Positions 1 to 15,511 of a stretch of 64,000 nucleotides of DNA are shown in pieces. A program made the position numbers and the translations under genes. The notes under the pieces were generated by a model, which saw only the letters and a list, made by a program, of their open reading frames with translations, did no database searches and had not been told where the DNA came from. Source of the DNA: Chrysoperla carnea (Eukaryota; Arthropoda; Insecta; Neuroptera; Chrysopidae). The DNA is taken from the NCBI RefSeq assembly GCF_905475395.1, contig NC_058338.1, forward strand, positions 68,211,435 through 68,275,434, written 5' to 3'. Positions within the stretch are counted from its first letter, which is position 1. Each line of letters opens with the position of its first letter.

Positions 1-361
1 ATATATTATATATACATTTATATATATAAAGTATAAGACTAGTACAGTAAGTAAGTGTATCACAATATTGAATATAGTGGTGTGAATCAGCGTCGCGACG
101 CTTAATGGGCGTGTCTTAACATATCTCAATCCCATGGGGAAGGTGTGTTGTTTTGTATAGTCTAAGGAATATTGTTCTCATCATACAAGTAAATGCATTT
201 CTTCACAATTATTGTGTTTGCAATAATATAATATGTGATAGTGTTCACGACTTTTAAGTATAATCAATTCGAAAAAACTAAGTAAAAATGATTTTTAATA
301 GAAAGAAAATTAAATATTTGATAAGAAATAAAGAATTAAGAATATGATAACGTATGAGACG

Positions 362-711
362 TTAAAATAATACAAGCGCTAAGGCAAGCTTAGACTTTTG
401 GTTGAATTTATTTGTACTTTATTTTCAACTTTTTTGATGAATTTTATTATAACTTCATGAATATAGGCGATAAATAAGAATAAAGTTTTTCGATACCTGT
501 CTTGGTTTTCGAATTATTGAAAGCTAAATAATTAAACAATTTTTTCAATTTTCACTATTTTGAATATTACTCCTGATATCGGAAAATATAATAAATATAT
601 CAACGGGAAATCCTGCCTAAAATTTTCAGAATTTATTTAGACTTATTCCAACTTCATATAAAAAAATTAAAGCTTTTATCCAAAATTGCCCTGGCGCTCA
701 CATATCCTTAA
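362..711. mobile_element. TTAA-flanked MITE, copy 1 (deletion derivative)
   Basis: Flanked by TTAA at 362-365 and 708-711. The termini are inverted: left TACAAGCGCTAAGGCAA, right the complement of GAGCGCCAGGGCAATTTT. The interior matches both halves of the longer copy at 15516-16085 but lacks its middle. No coding capacity. Confidence 0.75.
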
Positions 712-3300
712 AGATCTAACTTTCGCTATTCGCTGAACTTCTTTGCCTAAGAACTTATCTAAGACACAGGTAATATAATCTCCCTCTAAACGAAATACCT
801 GATGCCAAAAAGTTGCCTTGCAAATTACTCTATCTTTTACTTTAAAAAATCGTTTCAAAAATATCTACACACTAAAAAAAATTACTGGATTGAAATAAAC
901 GTTTTTACTTGGATACTTATAGTTTTATAGCAAGTAAATATTTCTTGAATCAATGAATTCAATAATTAATTCAAGAAAATAAAATAAGTATTTGATTGCT
1001 TAAAAAATTAAAGTATAACAAATAAATATTTTCTTGAAACTAGTAAATACTATTGTTTAGTGTGTAGACTTCAACTTCTACTTAGTAAAAATAAACCAAA
1101 AGAACAATGAAGATTAAAAAAATTTATCACAGCCATTGATTTTCCTACTTTTAAATAGTGCGTGAACCTTCCTGTTGAATAAAATTTAAAATGTGCTATA
1201 GCCGGTATCTGAATAAAACTAGTGATATTTTCTATTTTCTAGGATCGATAGGGAAACTCATTCTAAGCTCGGACAAAAAATTGATTATATGCTAATCTCG
1301 ATATCTTCCTAATAATATGAGGAGCGCACCAACACGAAACAAGATAACTACTATTTTATTAGATTAATATGAGAAAATGTTCAATTAATAGAAAATTAAC
1401 CCATTTATTAAACATATTATTAACAAATTTCTTTTCTGCAATAAAACCCAAAGAAGTTGATAATGAAAAAAGACAGAAAGAGACAGAAAAAACAACACTA
1501 AATAAAAACTTATAATAATACATTTTCATAATATACACAAGTCATCTAGTTTTTCCATCTATTGTCTTGAGTATTCTTCCGTTGTTTCATCTCAGCATGG
1601 CGTCATGTCCGTTTCCTGTATGAGATTCATCTGTCCCTACAATTACCGCAAAACCACCACCCCACCCTCTACCACATATTTTTATAATAATCATAATAAT
1701 AAAATATATATACTTCTATATACATAGTTTTCAAGGTATAAGAAAAGAAGTTTTTCTTAAATTTACCACAAAAACACATACAAAGTCCAAAAAACATACA
1801 AAGTTTTATGTTAGCGACCGAGTAATATTGTATTACGATATCTTAATAACTTATATTTTATTTCTTTTATACACTTACACATAATTTATTGTTTGTGTCT
1901 TTGTCTTAATTATATAAAATACTTGTGTATTAAATCATTTTTCATTAGAATTTTTATATAATACTTTCCCTTTTAAATATGGAACAAATTGTATTCCAAA
2001 TTTTGGATATTCCAAAAAGTTAGCCCTAGAGAATATCATGCAGATAATTTTCAAGGTTTTATGATTAAAACCATCCAGAGCTTTAATACTAATTGCAGAT
2101 TAACAGCCGTAACACACAAAAAGAATCTTGTGATTGAGATCCAGATACGAAAAGTAAATGAACTAAAGAACTTAAAATGCAACTCGGTAGAAAGTATATC
2201 TATTTTGGTTCTATTCTCATATAAGTTATGTTGTAGATAATGCTCTTCTTCAATGCTGGTCACAAATCCTGTACTTTATAAAACCTCTTTTTGGTCCCCA
2301 GAGATGATCAGAGTCACGAAAGAAATCAAAAATTGGAGTTGCAGTGCTCCTTGTGCTAATGTTATTTATAGTACCTAGTTCTAATGTTCTAATGTTATTT
2401 ATGGTACCTATGATTAGTTCATTGCTTAAGCTCCTAGATTATTATAGCAAGATAATTAATCTGCCGATATTTAATCCACACAATCTAAATGTTCTTGATC
2501 AGAAGTGACAGCTTCTTTTCAACAAAATATGTTGGATTTAAATTGAACATATAAGTTCGCCTTTAGGAAATTAGCAACTGGAATTGGTAATATTTTGGAC
2601 TGAAAAACATTATGTGATTGTTATATTGAAAATTGACTTTGATGGTTATTGTCCGCAAATACTTGAGAGTCAGATGTCATTGGATCAATTTTGGTGTGGA
2701 TTAATCTTTGAAAAAAAGATTGTTGATGGAACTAATACTGAAAAATTGTTGATTTTTCAAATTTAGAAGTAAAATGCCTCATTATTATAAATTTAAAAAT
2801 ACTAGATGAAAAATAAATTTTATTTCTAAATGGCAACAGCCAAACAAAAAAAATCAAATTTATGAACAGCTCTTTCTGTATATAAACGAGACAACGCTAC
2901 TAAATTCATTTCGCTTGTAATGATATAAATATTTAGTGACATTTTAAATTCCCCTAATTTTGATATATATGTATTATCCACTCGTATTTAATAATATTAT
3001 TATAGATGACGCGTACAAAATACACACAACCCTTTTTCAATTTATGGAATAAAGCATTCGCTCGCTACTCGCTATTGATAGCAGTAGTAAAACATTTCCA
3101 AAATTTAATTTAATTATGGTTTATTTTCGTTATATTATGATGATCAAAATGTAATTGAGGTAGATGAAATGAATATGTATATCTCACTTACAATAACTCT
3201 CCCAAAAAAACATCACTAATTTGATTCATTTGATTCAAACATACGTGGTGAATGTATCTGTTGGCAACCAGAATGATAATTTTCTGATCAGTTTCAAGTT

Positions 3301-3780
3301 TTAACCGACTTCAAACAAAAAAGGAGGATGTTCTCAATTCGACTGTATTTTTTTGAATGTTTGTTACCTAAGAACTTTCGATTGGGTCAAACGATTTTGA
3401 TGATTGTTTTTCTATTTGAAAACTGATGCTTACCGTGTGGTCTCATTTCATTTTGGTCCAGTTCTGAAAATGGCATCTATAAGAAAACCATATAAGCATT
3501 TAATTTCCATTAAGTATGTGCGCGACAAATGGACGAATAACTCAATATCACGAAAACCGATTTCGATGATTCTTTTTTTAGCGACAAAATAGAGAACTTC
3601 AGATTCACTAAAAATCACAAAATAAAAAACTTTTAACAAAAAGAAAACCTTACAATTATTGTTATATTTGGAGTCGGTGTCAGCCAAGGAAACAACTGTG
3701 CCAGAACAGTTTGCTACATTAACTTGAATGACACCGAAAAAAATAACAATAATTGTAACTACATCATTTCTTTTTTTTAG
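3301..3780 (+). mobile_element. Repeat family beginning ACCGACTTCAAAC, copy 1
   Basis: The left end is TTAACCGACTTCAAACAAAA followed by AAGGAGGATG. The right part has inverted-repeat arms built around GGAGTCGGTGTCAGCCAAG, with a 34-base loop. Copy 2 at 14521-14960 shares the same left end and right hairpin. Sequences starting this way are common in insect genomes. I do not assign a superfamily. Confidence 0.75.
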
Positions 3781-4497
3781 AAATCATTTTTTATGCTTCC
3801 TTGAATTGCATATATGTTCTTTTTATTCAAGGTACATGACTGTGCACTTTTGCAAAATTTACCTCCTCAGTATTTCACGGTTTTTGTGATTTAAAATTCA
3901 AACCAAAAGCGAACTTATGAACTTATAAATAAGTAGACGAAACTTTTTGTATTAACTAATTTTATTTTGGTTCTACTTGAAAATAAAAACACATGCACAG
4001 TCATTTTCTCGGTTGCTTGTCCTCTGATAAACTTGCCTTCGTATAGCGGCTGTATCATTGATAGCAATATCTTACAAGAAACTGAAGAGTATATTTTCAG
4101 AAAGGTACAGCATTTCACCTTCACTTAACGAAAAATTTCTTTATTGTTGGCTTAAAAATAGAAAAATTTCAAATATACTTCTGGAAATAAGACATAATAA
4201 ACATTTGGTAAACTTTAAATTGTCTAACATTGCCAGAGGTAGCTGCTACTTCTTTTATACTTTATGAAATGCGGACACCTCAAAACGTATAGATATGAAA
4301 TTTTTGATATCCATTTTCGAGGGAAATACAATAAATGATTTCAGGAAATTAATAAATATTTAATAATAAATATGTCTGAATTTAGATTGGACAATAGCCA
4401 AAAATTGTATATACTATGTCTTTTTTGTGTATATTAAAATATTTGCCAAATTGCTTATTTAAAATATTTTTATCATATTTAAAAGAATGAAATTTTC

Positions 4498-4535
<38 letters not shown>

Positions 4536-7500
4536 GCTTTCTATATTTTATTAAGAAAAGTGATAACGAAAAGAAAATTTTCCTGAGATTATAAAAAGAA
4601 AAATATTTTTGGTCGTAAAATTGTTGTGTAGAAGGCGTTGTGTTAGGGTATACATTACTAACGAATACACTAACAAAAAAAAAGAAATCTAACCAAAAGG
4701 TTTTTAGATATTACATAAAATATCCGGCTTAAAGTTCACTCAATGAGAGCGCTTTAATGATTACATTTTATGATTTTCTGAAGGGAAAAGTACAGTATGT
4801 TTTTTTTGTTTATTATTTGTAATAATACTAAAGAATGGAAAATTTATTTGTCATTCATTTAGACAAAGAAGTATCTACTGTAAAAAATAACACCTTATGT
4901 CCATCGAAAATTGTTTTTCATTTTTTGAAAAACACTTTTCGGTTTGTGTATCAAATTTTTCGTGATTTAATCGAGAACTTTACCAGTAAGAAATTCAAAA
5001 ATAAACTTTTTGATGTTAGTTTATTGCATGCAATGATGATGAAAAAATACGAAAATCTGGTTTATTTGATTATTGGATGTATAGTTTTGGAAAAACCGTT
5101 AAAAGTCACTTCGAATATTTGAGCTATGATAAAGATTTCAAACGATTACAGTTTGGCGAATAAATTTATACTTTTGATTATGTGAAAAAAGCGTAAAAGC
5201 AGGTTCAATATCTAATAAAATGGTATTAAACACCAAATATTTCGCACAACAACATCGTGTAGTCATACCTGAATAAAAAAAGCTCATGTTTGTGTATACG
5301 TATGATAGTGTGTGGATATATTATTGAGCTTTTCTTTCAACCAATCTTTTCGTGTATATCCATTATTACACAGAACGTACATAATACATATAAGTGAAGA
5401 AGAAGCTTTACACAATGAAAGCTGTTTCAAGCTCTAAGCACATATTATATTATCCATGATACGCCGTCAACTATTGAATTTTTCTACCCAAATAAAAAAG
5501 AAGAAAAACGATAGTAAAAAAAAAAGAAATCTTTTTTTTTTATTTTAAATATTCCATTTTGTCTATGAAAATTCGAATTGACTTTTTTCTTGTATCGATA
5601 GAGATTCAATTTCACTTATTCAAATAAGAACTGTCTGTGAACATTTTTTCACAATTGAATTTTTTTTATTTTCACCTTCCATTACGATTGAACACCGTAA
5701 AAACTATTATTGTATTTTTTACGAAGTATTTTTTTCAAAACACCGAATTCTAAAAACACTTGAATCAAATATTGATTTTTATACTATTATTTGAAAATAC
5801 TTAAGAAATATTTTATTTTTAAATTTACGCTCTTCCATTTTAATAGGAGTTATGATGGAAGCGCTGGGAATTTTTTCGTTGATTTTTAAAGGGGATATAC
5901 TGTATTTCATAACACTACACATCAAACTGCCGTAAAATTTTCACTCCTATAATAAAATTGAAAATCTAGAATAAAATTGAATTAAAATTGCATAAAAAAA
6001 TGAAAATGCTTTAAAAGATTAATGTCCGAATCATCTTGTAAAACGAAATTTTATAAATTTCTATGGCGATTCATAGAAGTACTTACTTCCAATATGTGAG
6101 ACACCTTTGTCTAATAAGCAGTTTTCGATGTTTGACTGAGTTAATTGTTGAAATAACATGTAAAGAGAGTGTTGATTACGCAATCGTTTGCTTTGACAGA
6201 TATTCAAACCGACAACCGAAAAGAGATTTTATGAACATTTTTACGAAAATTTTGTTCGTAGCATCATTATTTTTAAGCGTTACAAACTTGGGACTAAACT
6301 GACTATACCTTGAAATATTTCATATAAACATAGGTTTATAATACACTATATTTTCTATGGAACACACTATATTTTCTATGGAACTGTGAAAACTGTGATG
6401 AAATCATTGGAAAATCTTTGGTGTACTTATAAATCCATTAAATTTAACAGTGATATTTTTATTATAAAAATTATAATTTATTGATAAATAACACGTTTAG
6501 ATACATTTTCTCCTAGTGAGTTTATTTACAGATGCTCAGTCATTACTTCCATAAGAATGAACAACACCCTGCCTTTTTTAACTATTATTGAGTTAATGTA
6601 CTAGCTCTATTCTGGTACTTATTTATCCAACTGGTCCATTATTTTTTGATCATCTGTTGTTATAAGTTTATATCAAATTGTTTGAACATTATATTGCTAA
6701 ATAATTATATGAATTATTTTCCTTGAATTTCACACCCTCAACTTTCGTATGAAAATCTGGTCAGATAAAAGTAATACAATTACATTTTGTATATTATTAA
6801 ATTATTTCATCGAAATACGTTAAAAACACATATTGGTTATATTGCTTTGAAATAAGGTATGCCTGGAAAATTAAATTGATTTTAGCGTCTATCATCTACA
6901 GTCATAAAAACTGTTTATTTTGGATGTGGATAAAATACTTGTAATTTCCTGATAGAAAAATGGTGTATTCACCACGGAAATCGAAATTAAAGATTTTAAT
7001 AATCTTAAAACTTTCTTATTTTTACAATATTTTAATAACAAGCAATGTGTATTTGTAAGTGTGTGTCGATCATTTTGATACCGTTTCTGAGACGATTTGA
7101 ACTCAAAAACATGGTGTCTGACGTCTACGTCTTTCAATAATGAATCTTATGTACATGCATAGCTTTCATTAACATTACACTTCTCCATCATTAAACGCAA
7201 TTTAGACTTTATCTTTTCTTTCGAAAAAGTTCTTTACTTCAACACTAAATAATGGAACAGAACTGGAACAGAAATAATTCATCTGTCTATCCCAAAAACA
7301 AGTTTACAAATAGCTGTTAAGATATGTATATCTTTCAAAGTATTCAAATTCGTATTTTTTGCACAAATTAAAAAAATTTTAAATTCATAAATGATATTCA
7401 ATTTTAAAAAATTCAAAAACTCACTGAACTGTAATTAATATGATTAAAAAAAAAGGTATTGTCACATTTATAACCTTATGTTCAACATTCAAAAGACAAA

Positions 7501-10500
7501 AAATATGGAACAAGTGACGATTATAATTTTGTCGAGAGTCGGGTACACAAGACATCAAAAGTATAGTGGAAAACATTAAATTGGACGGACAAAAGATGTT
7601 TAGTGAATTGTACATAACGAAATAATAAATGAATGGTACACATGTTATTTTTTTTTTTTTTTTTTGGAACCTCATGACGTTGTTTCTACTTCTCTATTGA
7701 CATATTCTTCAATTTTTGTTATGTTAAATATTCGTGCAGTACATATGTTTAATATTTTTATATTAATATGTTAAAAAGGTTAATTCAATTTATAATTGAC
7801 ATGTTCACTTAATCTTTCAGTCCACATGCAAAAGAGAAAAGGATTTTTTTTTCTTTTGTAGGATTAAGTGAATTATAAATACCTTTTAATTATTTTTGTA
7901 AAATTTTGGAGTTTTAGAAGTTTAAATACCAACCTACTCTAAAATATTGCAAACAATATGAAGTTTCATCTGAAACAGTAGAAAATTAAAAGTTAAATAA
8001 GACTTTATATTAATTGTACATTTTCACCCTCATATATGGTGGTATAATAGGTTGAGATAGCAAAAGCTATTATAAGTATCATTTATGAGGGACTTTGATT
8101 TATATTAAATACAAGTACCAATTGAAATAAATGTAAAGATTTACTAATAATAAAAATAGATAATATCGTAGACTTTTTAGCCGAATAAGTGTCGCTCTTG
8201 CTAGAACTGGAAAAGAACCTTTAATTTAAGCCTTAGCAAAAAGTCAAAACGAAACAAAACAACACACTGAATTGAAACGTATTACTACAATATTGAGCCG
8301 TGTTCACGCTTTCTTGCTGGCTTATGATCTACATTCTTCCCTCCGAGAAAATATGCCATGTACTAGTACCTAAACACGTGTTTTCTTTAGTGCATCACGT
8401 TTTTTTTTTCACTGTTATTCAACAGAATTTCATGAAGATCGAACTGCTTTTCCTATTTCATGACATCTTTGTCTCTACAGACTATTTTGACTTTTTTCTC
8501 CAATTCTCGAATGTATTTATATTAAAAATGTTAATAAAATATTCTACATAAACAAAATTTTAGCTCAAATTCTGAAACTTTTACTTAAAAATGTGGAACA
8601 AAATACATTTAACCTTTGATACTGAGAAACCATAAATTAAATTTATACTAAAAAATTAATTCTGAAAGTTAAACAATATAATTGAATTATACACAAAATA
8701 CTCAAACACAAAGGCCTTTTAACCACAGACATTAAGTTTTTTTTAAATATATTTTATAATTTTGTTTTACATGTATTTACAGAAAAATCTCTTAAAAATT
8801 TAAAAGGAAAATAAAAAGCAATTTATAAACGATGATGTCTCTCTCCATTAGTATGATGACAAAAGAACAACATTCAGACTCTTAATTGAAATAATGGAAA
8901 AATAAAAAAAACAATAACATATTTTTTTTAGTTTATTTAATAATATTTTTTTTGTTTGTTTGATCTCTGTTCTGTTATACGCGGGAAAAACACCAACAAC
9001 CACCACCCTTTCAACCAAAAGCAAAAAAATACAAAAATAAATAGAAAAAATATGAAAAAAAAGTATCTCTATATCTACCACCACATTTCGAATAAAAGAG
9101 AGTCGGATCGATTTTAGAGAGTAGAATCGTTAGTCGCGTTTTAATGTGAAATAATATACTGATTTACAGGAATGAAAAAATAAAATAATGTTATATACTA
9201 GTTTTATGTCCGTTGCTATGGTATTTCGTTGATTTGCAGTCGACTGAAATATCTTAAACAGTCAACTTTTTCTCAGTTAAATAAATTTCTTTTTTCCATT
9301 ATTTTCTAAACTAAATTTTCCTCCAACTTTGTCCGAAATTAAGCAAATAATATCTATGATGAATCATTATGGTTATATAGTATTTGTAGGCCGCAAACAA
9401 ACAGGACTTATCTAGCCAAAATCATACTTACAATAAGTATTTTCTAAATTATACTTACAATAAGTATCGTCTCTGCTGCCTTTCAAACTAAAGGGTCAAT
9501 CAAATAATAAAATAACATGAATAATAATGATAAATGGTTTGTTTCTCAGCCGGCTTTCACTATATTACAACGCAAATTTCCGTAGAAATCGATTTGCCCA
9601 CGGCCTCAACGGAAACTAATACGTCACTACTGTTTTATTTATTTAAAAATATAACTATTTTTTATTAATATTTAATAAAAAAGTGGAATTATTAATTTTT
9701 TTTTAAATTACTTTAATATACTTGATTGATGAATTATTCCTTCACATATTTTTGAATTTGTGGCAAAAAAAATTAATGCAACTTCTCTATTTAATCAATT
9801 TCTATCTAAGAAGAGGTTAATTGTATTTGAAAATCTCATCTTGCATCCAATAAAACCGAACACTTTGTTGTTTCCGAATTTTTATTCCTTCTATCAGGGC
9901 TGTACTTTTTTGCCGTTGCTTGACCACAAATGAACAGCGCCATTCTTTCACAAGAGTTTAGTGTACACCCGGTCGAATATATGCATTTGTGTATATATAA
10001 ATATATACGTTTCATTTATGTATAATATGTTATATATATATATATTATACGTATGTATTGCGGTAAAATTATTTTGCGCTCAAAAGCTAAGTGGTTGTGT
10101 GAGCTATGGTTTTGCTTGTGGTCCAAACAAACAGTGTTCATCATTATTATTAATACATACATTCATACAAACATACATACTTATACAAAAACCATGAATA
10201 TTATTATATTATTTTGACTGTGAAAGTTAAAATTTACACTTTACTCATGTACATATAAATTCTAACTATGAGTGTTTATTATAAATTCATTCATTCGTAC
10301 ACTGAACTCGAAAAATATGTATTTTATTTCAGTTTTCATTCAGTGGATTACCTAAGATTCTTAAAATTATTACACACAATTGGTGGAAACGCAATTTAAT
10401 TGTATTGTATATTGATCATTACTATGTTGAATTCATTTCTTTGCGCTTCCACCATATTTTTGAAACTGATTTATAAAAATTATTTTTTTCAATGTTTTTT

Positions 10501-11189
10501 AATAAAATCCTTCATGGAAAAAATGAATAGAAGTTTGACTTTATGATATACATTAAAAAAGGTGGTCAAACCTTCCTCAGAAATCATTTTTGCGTTCTTG
10601 AACAAAGTAAAGGCAGTATTGTAATCGCGCAAAATAATTCTATATTGATTTTTCAACGGAAGTATCCATTTTTAGCATCCCTGAATTTATAACAACCAGG
10701 CGTAGTCTCTAATCGCGTACATATTTACCTAACTCAAAAATCATAAAAATTGAGATTCAATAGGCCAAGTTAGTTCTAGGTCATCATATATGTTTGCCAT
10801 AGTCTGCTCCCAGATTCCTTGCCTCGCACAACGAATTCCAAACATACGCCCAATATTACAATAATGTGTGAAACAAGAAATACAGAAATATATCAGGATA
10901 AGTATAAATGATGACGTAGACAATTTTTCGTTTAGACAATTTCCTAATACAGCTTTTAAACGTTTATACAAGAAAGTCATATTTTTGACATTATAATTTG
11001 AAAGTTACATACAGTTTAAAAAAACTTTTCATAAGAGAACGGAAAATGCCCGAAGAATAAGTCTTCGTAAAACATTGTGTTGCGTTATTATTTTAATAGA
11101 AGTTCAGACTAGATTTTTTTTATCAATTCAGTTAAGAATTCTCACTTCACGAATAGAAAAGTGTAATTGGTTTTTAAAAATCTTTACTA

Positions 11190-11480
11190 GTATGGAAGAT
11201 ATGAATGTTTAAAATTCCTAATTAAACGAAGAAGAAGATACCCTCTAGTGACGTCATACGTGGGTATCGCCATAGAGAATACATATAAAACTTTGATTTG
11301 CTAAAAGCAAATGGGCAACCTTTGAATGCAATCTTTGATTGCTTATAACTTGTTTATTAATCAATTTTAATTTCACTTTCAAATTTTGTCAAATGGTATC
11401 AAGTATAGTTTTACATTATGTATATATTTATACACAGGCGTTTGTATTTTGATATTTCTACGTCACAAGCATAGCACACT
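11190..11480 (+). repeat. Dispersed repeat shared with 30530-30740
   Basis: Both segments show ATGTTTAAAATTCCT / ACATTTAAAACTCCT, then AATCAATTTTAATTTCACTT-like sequence, then TGGTATCAAGTATAGTTTTA / TGGTATTAAGTCCAGTTTAA. Diverged; the boundaries are uncertain. Confidence 0.45.
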
Positions 11481-13275
11481 TTGCCTAATAACGTTTGTAA
11501 TCTGTGAATTGTATTTTATATATTTTTTATTTTAATTATGCATAGATTTTAAATTAGTTTTCATGAAGATCAATATTATTCATGATAAAGAATTAAAATA
11601 AAATACAAAAATTGATTAATATTTTTTATTCAACAATCCAATTCGAGAGATTAATTTTTTGTATCAAAACCTAAGATTTTCAAAATAAAGTTCATTGTAT
11701 TAATATACCCTTGAAATAATTTTAACAGAACAGAACATACCAACACATATTCATCCAACATACCAAAACAGAACAACAAGTCATATACATATATATATAA
11801 CATTAAAAGGTTGATATTGAATTGGTCCACAGAGCTTTCTCCATATATAGTAGTACAGAGCATATTAGTAAAAGCACAAAGCTTTATACTATATACAACA
11901 CAACAACACTATACGCCAGTTGTAATCCAATTTGCAGCGAGCTTTATTAGTCTTCTGCCTTGCCAAAGTGTACAACAGAACTCTCTATGTATGTATATGT
12001 ATTTGATAATATCATCATCTATGGTGTATGTATAGTGTTATAGAGTATATCAACTACCACCTACCTACCCCACTCTTACCCCCACTCTCATTCACTCATT
12101 CTTAACGTTTGACTAAACCCTGGTTACACCATACACAACCCAACATAGATAGACACAACATACAGGTATACAATATTAAAGCTCTTTTAGTTGTGATATG
12201 AACTGTGTAGCAATGCGGTTGAGCTTATGTTTGAGCCGCCTGCTTGCCGGTATATCATCGTTGTTGGTTCGTTGGTGTTTCATCCTCTTTATATGATGAT
12301 GATTATAATGAGTATGTAGGTGAAATAGGTATACAGCTCTTGCAATTTGACTTTCTAGTAGGCAATTTTAGGTTGCAACTGAAAAAAGAAATCAAAACTT
12401 TTTTAATACCTTCATGTTTTGAGGGAAATATTAGATTTCCATTTACCAAAAAAAAAACTAAAAAATTAAATTTGTCTGACATTTTACTACTCCATCTATG
12501 ATTATCATTTTGAGTCATAAATTAAAGATTGTAAAAATGTAAAATAGTAAAACAATTCATGACCATCTTTTCTGATATACTCATTAATTATGACTATTTT
12601 ACATTTTCAAAAAATTGAAAAATGTGCACATATTTTAGCTGTGTAAAACAATCCCATCGCGTGATATGGAAGGGGTATAAGTGAAATCAAAAGAGGTGCA
12701 GGCTATATAGCGGTGGTTTTTATTTTTAAGCTTAGTGAAGCGGGAGAGCATCAAGCTATCGACTTTGAATGTCTTTGGCTGCAATTTTACACTTCCGCCA
12801 TTTCTAGAAGTGGATAGTCTTTTCTTCAAGTCTCACGATGAACCTTATTTAGAACTTCATTGCCTCGATTTTTATTTATAAAAAATATAAATATCATGCT
12901 TAGCCAAACCTCTATTAAACTATTATTTATTAAATAAAAAAATTTGCAGGATCAGAAACTTATTGATCTTACATCTAAGCGTTATATCAATCACGACTTA
13001 TTTCGACTTGCCTTATTATGATGATATTCTCCCATTGGTAAAGGAATATGATGATACTTTCAACTCTATTTGTGTGCACTCTACTCATTTCAAGCATATT
13101 ATAACGTTAACGTTCGAATGGAATGATGTAGAGGAAAATTGAAGAGAACAATTACGATTTCTCTAGGTAGTATCATCATCTAATACTAGAGCTGTGCGGA
13201 GCTTGTTGTTGATTGGTGGAATGGTTTATTTTAAAGAAGTGGTGTTTGGTTGATGTTACTCTACTACTCATCTTA

Positions 13276-13306
<31 letters not shown>

Positions 13307-14520
13307 TAGGTTTTAAAATGTAGTGCAATCTATTCAAAATTACTTGCTGTAAATATTATCCGGAGACGATCAGGTAAATCAAACTAGTTATAGCTTCGTT
13401 AATTACCTCAACTATACCTACTTGGATCAGGCGAAAATGATGTAATGTTATTTTGAAGTTTAATGATTAATAGGTAGGTACTTGAAACTACGTGAGTGGC
13501 TTCCATTTGGCGAGTCTAACAAACTTTCTCTCTACGACTGTTTTCGAAAGTATTGCGTTTTCAAATCAATATCATAACGTCATATTTAAATAATCCACTT
13601 GATCATATCAATAATTCTTAAAGAATTCAAAAAAAATGAACTCTGTATATATATTGAGGGCATTTTCGAGGTGATAGACAAGCTCATCGATCCAGTATTT
13701 TTGTCGGACAATATATTTTATTGTTTAATATTTATTAATGTTATCAAGTGGTCATAGTATCCGACAAATTCCCTGTTGCATTCTTTCAGAGCGATAGTTA
13801 AATATGGCGTTATCATACTCCTTTGAAAAACAAGCACTTTCGAGAAAAGTCGTACCGCAAATGTTAAATTTCCTCCTTTGATCACACGTCTTCCTGTCTT
13901 TTTACAATTGCATGGTTTTTTCGATTACTTTCCTCGTGCTTTTCGTGCTTAACGCATCTATGATTTGCTTTAAATGATTTATTCATTAGCCATTTTTTGC
14001 TGTTGCCCTGTACTATTAGAGTACCTGTACTTAACGCTCATAGATGATTTCTGATAGCATGGATAATACAGTTTTACTGTAGTTAACTATGATCTCTTGT
14101 GTATATATGATGAAAACATTATGGTTTTAGACATTATTATAAACCGCATACATAAATCCACCATAACACAATGTATTTAAATATTTTCTTTGATGTTTTC
14201 ATTTCACATTCATATGCATACCTATATACTATCCATCAACTAGAGATGTTTGAAAATATGAGCTTTTAAAACCATCACATTAACTTGTATCGTATTGTAT
14301 AACTACTCAAAAATAAAAATTAGTAAAAACGATTTCAATGAAGTCTAGCTTTACTTATTTCAAGTTTATATTAAAATAACAAAATTTTTAATTATCTTAT
14401 TGAATTCTAAACTATCATTAAAGGAATCAGAATTGTGAAGGAACGGATGTAAATGCCCAGTCCTTATATGTCAAAAAGTCGCATGCAAGGATATATTGAT
14501 CCTCGGTCAGATAGTTCTTT

Positions 14521-14960
14521 TTTACCGACTTCAAACAAAAAAGGAGGAATCTATCAATTCAACTGTATTTTTGTTATGTGTGTTACCTCAGAACTTTTGA
14601 CTGAGTGGGCCAATTTTGACGAATAACTCAATATCAAAGCTAACCGATTTCGATGATTCGTCGTTTAGTAACAAATTAGTTGTGTACTTCAGATTCACTA
14701 CAAATCTTTCACTACAAAGAAAACCTTTTCCAAAACAAATTAATATGTTCTAAAAAGTAAAAAATAACGATAATATAATGTAGTTAAAATTTTTGTTATT
14801 TTTGGAGTCGGTGTCAGCCAAGCTAATGTTGCAAACTGTTCTGTCAGAGTTGTTTCCTTGGCTGACACCAACTCCCAAAATAACAATAATTTTAACTACA
14901 TTATATTATCGTTATTTTTTTTACTTTTTAGTGCATATTAATTTATTTTGGAAATGTTTT
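14521..14960 (+). mobile_element. Repeat family beginning ACCGACTTCAAAC, copy 2, with long hairpin
   Basis: Same left end as the copy at 3301. Arms of about 98 bases (14724-14822 and 14858-14957) pair nearly throughout and enclose a 35-base loop. The loop is the reverse complement of the loop in copy 1, while the rest is in the same orientation. Confidence 0.78.
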
Positions 14961-15511
14961 TCTTAAATATTGTTAATCAATACCTGAGAACAAACAGGAA
15001 CTAAATGTTTAAAATTCAGTATAGAAAAAGAGGAGACTGAATCTTAGAAATTGTTTTTAAAAAACCGACAATTTAAAATTAATTCCTATAATTTCGATTA
15101 AATTGATAATTGACATTTAAAACGTAACATTTGTTTATCATTAAACAAAAAAAAATGCGTATTCCTATAAAAATATATTATTCAGTTAAAAATCTATATA
15201 TTTTTTTCTAATTAATAAATTTTATCATTATTGTTTCTGCATTTTCAAGTGTTATGTCAATAAAATACTTGAAAATTAGTAAGCCAAATTATTTAATAAC
15301 TACCTAATTATTATGTTTATATTTTAATTAAATTTTTACACTATATTTTAATAATAATAAAATATGTTTCAATAAAATGACCCAGATGTGTTATAAACAT
15401 ACATATATTCACTGCCATTCCTAATCTGTTAAGTAACAAACTTGGTATTCAGATTGATAAGTGTGTGCTAAAAAGTTTATTAGTTCGTTCGATAGGCGTA
15501 ATTAAACTTCT

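Noticed and set aside
4835..5122. 95-codon open frame (MENLFVIHLDKEVS..)
   Set aside because: Composition is that of random AT-rich DNA (Lys, Phe, Ile, Leu, Asn), with no domain, splice context or homologue that I recognise.
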